DNA of 64,000 bases from Hondaea fermentalgiana (Eukaryota; Sar; Bigyra; Thraustochytrida; Thraustochytriidae). The position numbers and the translations under genes are program-made. Positions 61,001-64,000 of this stretch are shown in pieces (position 1 is the stretch's first letter; every line of letters starts with the position of its first letter). The notes under the pieces are model-generated. The model made no database searches and had not been told where the DNA came from. It saw nothing but the letters and a program-made list of their open reading frames with translations. The stretch is taken from contig NPFB01000056.1 in assembly GCA_014084085.1 (NCBI GenBank), positions 199,291 to 263,290 of the forward strand, in the 5' to 3' direction.

Positions 61001-64000
61001 ACAAGGTGTTCTTCGCTGGACACCACCGCCTCGTCGTCCGCATCGGCTTTGCGAATCTTCAAGCGAGCCCCAAACGAGTATTCCCCGAGGCACGCTCCAC
61101 AGTCAAGGACGCACCGCACGACTGCCTGTTGATGTTTTCGAACGATGATCTTTTTCTCAGGTTCGAAGTGAAAAGGCATATCGAGTGCGGGGCCGCCATG
61201 GGAGGATTCAGGACTCGCAGATTCTTCCAGCGAAAATAGAATGCGGACATCGCTGGAGGTCGTATTCTCAAGCATGAGATGTACAACTGCAGATGTATCC
61301 GCTTGAATGACAGGGCCGAAGTTCACTCTACTCGTTGAGGAAGAGAAGCCCAACTCAGTTCCCGTGTGCTTGATGTTGATGCGACAAAGTGACGCATCTG
61401 ACAGCGAATTTGCACCTTCGAATACTCCAAAGCGCTCTGCGGCAGACAGCTGCACGGAAACCTTATCAGTCTTCGTCTCGATATCAGATGCGGCAGAGAG
61501 GAGTTTTAGACGCTGGTCTTGCATGTCGAGCGCCATGGTCACACTTTGGCATGCTTTACGTAGCTGCCATGTGGTCAGATACTGATGGTCCTGACCATCT
61601 TTGCTGGAATTGCGATGTCTGGGGATGAATAAATTTCTGACAATGCTCAGGCACTGGCGCGCCTGCTTCACTTCCTCTTTCTGGAGACCCTGCTTTGTAA
61701 AGACATATACTCGAAGTGTGTACGCGACCAGACTTGAAATCTGATGCATGAGTCTCTTGTGAGCTGCAAAAGTTGCCTCTACACGAGAAATTTCGTTGTC
61801 AGCAAAGCTCTGCACGATGTGTTGCTGACGTTTGATCCTGGGCTTCGAGAGAAACCACGACCAGCTAAGATCCTCTTTGTAAGACTCTGCGGCGCTTTGC
61901 TCGAGACTTTGAAGGAGGCTAGCGAAGTCTCTTCCACATGTATGGAGGACAACTGGGGTCCACTTATCGGCAAGAAGACGCAGAACTTCCTGCGCGCTTT
62001 CAAAGTTGATGTCAGACTCACCAGATGGTGCTTGCGACACCAGATTATCAACAGCCATTTTCAGCTGGTTTCGCTGGTCACACACACCCTCGCGCCAAGC
62101 AGCAAGCTCAGCCAGAGCTCTTTGGGCTCTCTTGACTGATTTAGGCGTTCTGCGGATCCTTTCAATATCTGCATCGCGCTTCTTTTCCAGGGCTTGTGTT
62201 GCTGCCGCTTTGCTAATCCCTGGAGGACTGACTCCGCAGTTTCCGTGAGTAGGTTTGGACTCTTGCCAATCAAACCGAGCTCCATCGAGTTCTTCGAGAC
62301 GCTTGGTGGCTGGGTTGCTCGGCGTGATGAAGAGACTCGTTAACCCATCATAAATCTTTGCACCGAAGCCCCTATTAGCTGGTCTCTTTTTGAGAGTCAG
62401 GTCGCTTCTCGAAAAGTTAAGGGTGAAAGAATCTGGATCGTCAGGCTTTGCCCCGTCTTGCTTTTTGCCAGAGTACTTCACCTCATGCCAATAGTCTTCG
62501 AAGTTCGAGACATCGATCGAAATTTCTATGGGTGATGCATTTCCATGCAAGTCGAACGTCTCGCTACGCGGTAGCTTTGGCTCAGAACTGCCTTTTGCCC
62601 CGGCTACATTCAAGACGCCTGAAATTTCACCTGCCTGACTCGAGCTCGAATCACCTTTTGGTCCCCCTTTTTCTGTCTTCTCGTAGATTTTGAGCGTGAG
62701 CTTCGATGGAAGCTTCCCTGAAGAGAACTTCGGGAATGTGATGGACCATCGGTTTCTGGAACCCTTTTTGAGTTTCCACTCATTGAATTCGCCGCGAAAT
62801 GTGACGTTCTCCCCAATCACCCATAGTTTGGACGTTGCTTTTTGAAAAAACCAGTCAATCTTGTTGCGCCGAGAGATATTCCCGTCAAGTTTCAGAAGGG
62901 TTCCCAGCTCATGTTCAGAGAGCAAAATGTTCTTCAAAACGCAATGATAGGCGAGCGATGTCAAGAGTTCGACTTCAACGGAGTCAAGATCTCTACCCGT
63001 TGCTTCCCATGTTTGATATTTCCTTTCGAACTCCCCCAGAGCGTGTTCACGTTTCTTTTGAGCGACTTCGATGGCCTTCAGACGACCCGCTAGCTTTTTC
63101 TCAAAGTTGTTCATCGCAAGATCAACTTCCCACTCCTTTTCTTGAGACAGAGCCGCGTTGAGTTTCTCTATCTCGCTTTCGATTCGTGGTCCTCCGGGGT
63201 AGTGACCGTGCAAATCGTTAATGGACTTCATCTTCTTGATTGCAGCCCGCATCCTCGACGAGCACCGAGCGACAGAGTGTTCGAGAACACGATTTAAGTT
63301 TTTCTTCACCGTGGCACTGATGCCCTCGGATGTAGGTGCCTGAAGCACACCGAGAGTGTTCTCGCAGACGTCAGCAAAGTCTTTCACGACGTCTGAGATA
63401 CCAAAAGGAAGTTCATCATCGATATCATCGAGCAGCGAGACGTGAATAGCTGCAAAACAATCATGGGCAGCAGAAGCGAGCAAGTTGACGGCTCCATCGT
63501 GATTTATCGCTTGGACAGGTACATTTTTCACCTGAGGTTGCTTCACCAAGGCTCGCTGAAAGAAATCTTCGAGCCAGGCACACGTGTACAGTAATGCTTC
63601 ACGTGCAAACAAGAAAACAGCACGTCGCAGGCTCTGCACTTGCAAACTATCCGATGTCGCGCAGCACATTTCCAAGATCTCTGACGTCCTAGCGCTGAGT
63701 CGATGAGCAAGCTTGACGGTCTCACTAGGCTTATTCTCAAAATCGCCCGTCCATTTCTTGGCTTCCTTGACAGTAGCTTCAAAGGCTACCAGAAACGAGG
63801 TATGCTCTGGGAACGTCTCCGGTGACCAAGTCGAGCGCGAAGAGTCGAAAATGTAATGCTTGAAATGCTTGGCAACGTAAGCAAGAGACAACGAGGTTTG
63901 CTTGTATGTGTCAAGACCCTTTTGCAGTGATCGGGACAGTTGAAAGCTACTGCTGGGAACCTTAAACGCTGTGCAGGCGACAGAGCGGTTAATGCTCCAA
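52003..64000 (-). CDS. Giant multi-VWA protein with Ig-like (ASH/MSP-type) repeats, 5'-partial
   Basis: One uninterrupted frame of about 12 kb is still open at the right window edge, so at least 3998 residues are encoded and the start lies outside. N to C, it has a helical region, an E-set or starch-binding-like beta domain (about 62810-62470), several Ig-like repeats of ASH/MSP style (about 61330-59560, e.g. VNFGPVIQADTSAVVHLMLE) and a long helical middle. A Ser/Gln/Asn-rich linker follows (about 55860-55440), and then four VWA domains. Their metal-site motifs are DNSGS (55088-55105), DVSQS (53970-53990), DCTGS (53293-53316) and DQSGS (52576-52599), all fitting DxSxS/DxTxS. VWA folds bind protein partners through a metal ion. 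The third resembles those of alpha-kinase VwkA. No transmembrane helix or catalytic domain is seen. The function is unknown; a large intracellular scaffold is the best inference. Confidence 0.8.
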   Translation of the reverse strand, partial: WSINRSVACTAFKVPSSSFQLSRSLQKGLDTYKQTSLSLAYVAKHFKHYIFDSSRSTWSPETFPEHTSFLVAFEATVKEAKKWTGDFENKPSETVKLAHRLSARTSEILEMCCATSDSLQVQSLRRAVFLFAREALLYTCAWLEDFFQRALVKQPQVKNVPVQAINHDGAVNLLASAAHDCFAAIHVSLLDDIDDELPFGISDVVKDFADVCENTLGVLQAPTSEGISATVKKNLNRVLEHSVARCSSRMRAAIKKMKSINDLHGHYPGGPRIESEIEKLNAALSQEKEWEVDLAMNNFEKKLAGRLKAIEVAQKKREHALGEFERKYQTWEATGRDLDSVEVELLTSLAYHCVLKNILLSEHELGTLLKLDGNISRRNKIDWFFQKATSKLWVIGENVTFRGEFNEWKLKKGSRNRWSITFPKFSSGKLPSKLTLKIYEKTEKGGPKGDSSSSQAGEISGVLNVAGAKGSSEPKLPRSETFDLHGNASPIEISIDVSNFEDYWHEVKYSGKKQDGAKPDDPDSFTLNFSRSDLTLKKRPANRGFGAKIYDGLTSLFITPSNPATKRLEELDGARFDWQESKPTHGNCGVSPPGISKAAATQALEKKRDADIERIRRTPKSVKRAQRALAELAAWREGVCDQRNQLKMAVDNLVSQAPSGESDINFESAQEVLRLLADKWTPVVLHTCGRDFASLLQSLEQSAAESYKEDLSWSWFLSKPRIKRQQHIVQSFADNEISRVEATFAAHKRLMHQISSLVAYTLRVYVFTKQGLQKEEVKQARQCLSIVRNLFIPRHRNSSKDGQDHQYLTTWQLRKACQSVTMALDMQDQRLKLLSAASDIETKTDKVSVQLSAAERFGVFEGANSLSDASLCRINIKHTGTELGFSSSTSRVNFGPVIQADTSAVVHLMLENTTSSDVRILFSLEESASPESSHGGPALDMPFHFEPEKKIIVRKHQQAVVRCVLDCGACLGEYSFGARLKIRKADADDEAVVSSEEHLVHFAATIEEQVIKFSTPVVDFGDLAATIKPLWEYKTLKLCNLSRTPVFLKVAVQPSDTSAKMELSCGSRDSSSTYGDEVQFWIDGQSSGDQSSTELHVRVSTLRGRTLEGSLVVCAGPDMVSHVPVQGRLLLPCFAIATMGETHGEMQNFPSKPICLPSHLCMDPKSAPGATWNLSGKLWFQDVWGANTLQIQNNGEERVKLLLASTFSDASKHAKSLPISPGESKPAPTTYAPDAAFAVVSVETVNINSRSVKHAVEVPLGRAVATSEVTFPHIAPGQTSEAFLEIRNYSALSLGLDVVLDFASKTTKKPDYAFVVVTEHLQLAANTTGYIRLLLVSHGTQSQASIPQGKLLVKALGQKDIEITLKGKIGPCEVEALQPVEDLRVSLNDIRPSTLHHHSVDVENIGKGKTMVFDGVSVSKLSGKKNLSVRTKTQIHVASLTKRKFQAEVMVPFWSEGCLDRPFFLRVNGRSGVKVHLAVPKLGFFNLKSGSRRDVTSASVKAVVAGQEVAASFGVFNESGTSILTYKDRDVTILQKNCEVNSPSLRMRQSDKAETESSVAFGPFQARGGIKKGAAWELKLKLDTAVAESQSENESEKDEKKSKLPEQLCLVLARFTAESEAYFGPDGDVCTGVSHGLLMDVRVDERKTSAMIKGFSAGDLGRPRSELIDRIRMGGFVPELVAETIFRVCVRDASASFTDVLELMRESLEGPSVDGAVLFITKHIKENMGDFSAWALFVAKSCLQDGQNEARVNVARLLSIDQLFAKGKGTMANPLPHLWERFMDCVLIKEDTTPRGLVESIFGNLDSGCYTGRPLFASWLKLAETSEDRPVESTDILRAALTVKRASKSRGDSVNPSCSQTLVEFCLSKSGVESKRVQKRLIEAALQNLQSDWIRQTASNLCRRNVTPKDLLGLLHDALPRADNLGFLGMILETIHANFHYAVCQLVFTEEERSQARLFKQGLGPVGSGVLLARFVLHGELFVSDREAERNEKNTKKALFSEKDYEPFKKDEVLLKVYEGLKTLMKQIREGTLHGLLVQSAGRPPVPPAPSTSTPPASPAVARDAEFLADEEAALTAHNILKKLAELADCPEDAVEKALLFDGKSFDLDSLSGEDFVMDRLRMLQQRRKRERRERWQESVTKARSVVFSAQCTPGSSAANPHEFTNAVRLLHEGKRDSNFAFAEFCLQQAGEASEQQQKRLEAVKSVLAPKQALKVLESFIEVVKLSKVDKSIKSSVKNRAALIRAGLEEATSVRSIVELQNFLKKYESLLPSCSEVLSTFKELLSALRPESTPESSARDDLHLARSAVQFLAAMGEEAFVELIAVLECDCEDRMGQVARSDALLKYAPELQAALKLSNLVAQKLADAEDSGNLSAETFDGLLQVIGVFDEDLRESLSGLSTLAFGLSLTQASNSESDDLSFFLVGAGLVQAHSAGGFDRLRPDIALLPTTATSTKSSRQRATEAREGSDAADRCADRIAELLDMGSKGTAVDPKNSAPGELRVGLKSSSNKFPCALSLPEAFQKDFDKKESAQESRSSSDDLNEAKLLIENAKKAHKSLCRSVQTDDARGGSANVLHDLLRIREGAQQWLLAYQQIDRVRRSGGNAPPVTDELVWSGLQLLSSQTAESIRLQAQSGIALGQAAVAALTIQDFQRCMYALRLPEGKPSSESISAKSLLELLQKWELTTVRRHSEFAVPLEDVKRRFEEEHDFFVPRRPSSQPATTFTESYQSLRSDTSFPPAVGQNGYTHQDQDNFGGAVGQQRSSFAKNNSNAGIGKNSSSSSSKGSQRRIANGLKPRDPSGMRQGNSSHRAAGIAPVATGSNGAMQTVPDIFSPQGSAMGSESQDLSLEQRARAKKEMQKSNISARLDADSVEKLLKEAAQKDLGKIYEEMNPADLVDGQVMKIPKEYRDEFMGVSERDRSWTFSRLVRSSALGGMVSEALAQLRGQVNSSTKSFRPVEVVVLVDNSGSMTQIRSQVMETLVFMLEVLRKLEQRFAVAAIGDPNTCRLLKELDEPFDTRVGDMVISGLTFNESSKIGSCARTVAERVFGGRPTQTDAEQRVMILITDGLSNDISHAEIPRLRADFNLKFAVLHATPTTQAKDLDAFRALEMLSDRLYFPAPQDDIIGNNKTGLLEASLRCLTELFAILTGSAGSAAETNPIQRGTHHPEAMTESMLSSDVLHHIRCEPLTLEESLDAARTQKNLFMFNSEKRDLPADMHTSAMQADTDTILNSSLEFRRRELEETQRNLSSCVESARGDLRKLRQSLAGGVDDLADVLADVVLPYNRYTRKRPSMRGAQFHTPGLIKAIVTKFEYKKIFSAKTAGGKRCYDICLVLDVSQSMHGHLLDCAVQSLLLLGFALDEIGIDSFSVVTFGKTVRIVKSPDEPWGAETVLALLAQVSLSSSNTATEDAEAVRTASSLLSANARNEKLMLVLTDGRSSSPKNLREEIGNAQDAGIRCVSLSIGVDDFAVEDCYPEAVMAAIPGSLGQGLRHLFVTDAGDAEKMESLENGVGRDLGGVESILGGHRWADLQEKLKLERDAKLVQGNSPDEVAVALSFVIDCTGSMSAHLPSIKHQLIAMLEGETSIKQRIKDEYGWDIDIYVSVNAFHDDTVGLFSAQVGDGELTYFTQDTAKIVNTLENGREFKAYGGHDVAEDSARALRMAAEISDWEKNFAVAKFMILITDAPCHGADFSSPASSQRAFWDDRADASAQSRNDIQAAFDHNLRNDVVTILGDCNAEATKQMYTKMQELQKESAESRHEAQSQAGGDSSLPRRTWLSKVAMSDPKTVPRVHFVFVLDQSGSMRGAPWQELSNCVENFKQRRISNQKLDDHVSVIQFSGGASTILEAEPVTALRLGPQSGGGTAFSPAMQAAQQVIENNPLAGIPCVVMMTDGQAADAAQASSTLAKIARNFGPTSGFEAHIVGFGSSADYRTLQLIASGASGRGQIHQANIGDLDRTFTDISNRTEASAELYKEVGQIISSQIKTQLAEDFL

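Noticed and set aside
1..64000. tRNA, rRNA and spliceosomal snRNA genes
   Set aside because: I looked for tRNA B-box-like GGTTCGAATCC words and for U6/U4/U5 core words and saw no convincing candidate. A covariance-model search would be needed to exclude them.

Overview
This window is nuclear DNA from a eukaryote with a compact, GC-rich genome. Most of the 21 genes called are uninterrupted reading frames lying close together on both strands, but two have short, well-formed spliceosomal introns (GTACGT donors, CTAAC branch sites, AG acceptors). Two core spliceosome proteins are encoded here (U2AF large subunit and SF3B3), plus a D-type-like cyclin, a MATH-BTB protein, a RUS/DUF647 protein and a large protein with flagella-associated-type Ig-like repeats. 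The gene style, the low intron density and a bacterial-type fatty acyl-CoA reductase would suit a stramenopile such as a thraustochytrid. That placement is inference, not something the sequence proves. Three 100-base N blocks (10158-10257, 29568-29667, 51304-51403) are scaffold gaps, each sitting in or beside a simple GC-rich or triplet repeat.

Layout, left part (1-20 kb): U2AF large subunit (5' end outside the window), a nu-class-like glutathione transferase, a coiled-coil protein, a SAP-domain protein, a TrpF-like TIM barrel divergent from a RUS-family membrane protein, a MATH-BTB protein with a SAP-like tail, an EF-hand-like protein, and a very acidic RING-finger protein with tandem repeats.

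Middle (20-47 kb): an ER-targeted protein with an apparent local frame switch, two tandem Armadillo-type paralogues built of 44-residue units, and a cyclin. A 3.9 kb GC-rich gene-poor stretch with CCAAT motifs and a perfect hairpin follows. Then come a small membrane protein, a two-exon coiled-coil gene, a polytopic membrane protein, SF3B3, a small secreted protein and a two-exon SLC10-type transporter.

Right part (48-64 kb): a four-domain fusion of two acyl-CoA-binding domains with a two-domain fatty acyl-CoA reductase, then a single frame of about 12 kb, still open at the window edge, encoding a giant protein with an E-set-like domain, Ig-like repeats and four VWA domains whose MIDAS motifs are all intact. 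These last two genes are the strongest candidates for something undescribed. The genes do not form an operon or an obvious pathway. U2AF2 and SF3B3 both act in recognising the branch site and 3' splice site, but they lie 40 kb apart.

Starts were placed on ATG codons. Several frames can be read further upstream only from GTG or TTG, and those extensions were not used.
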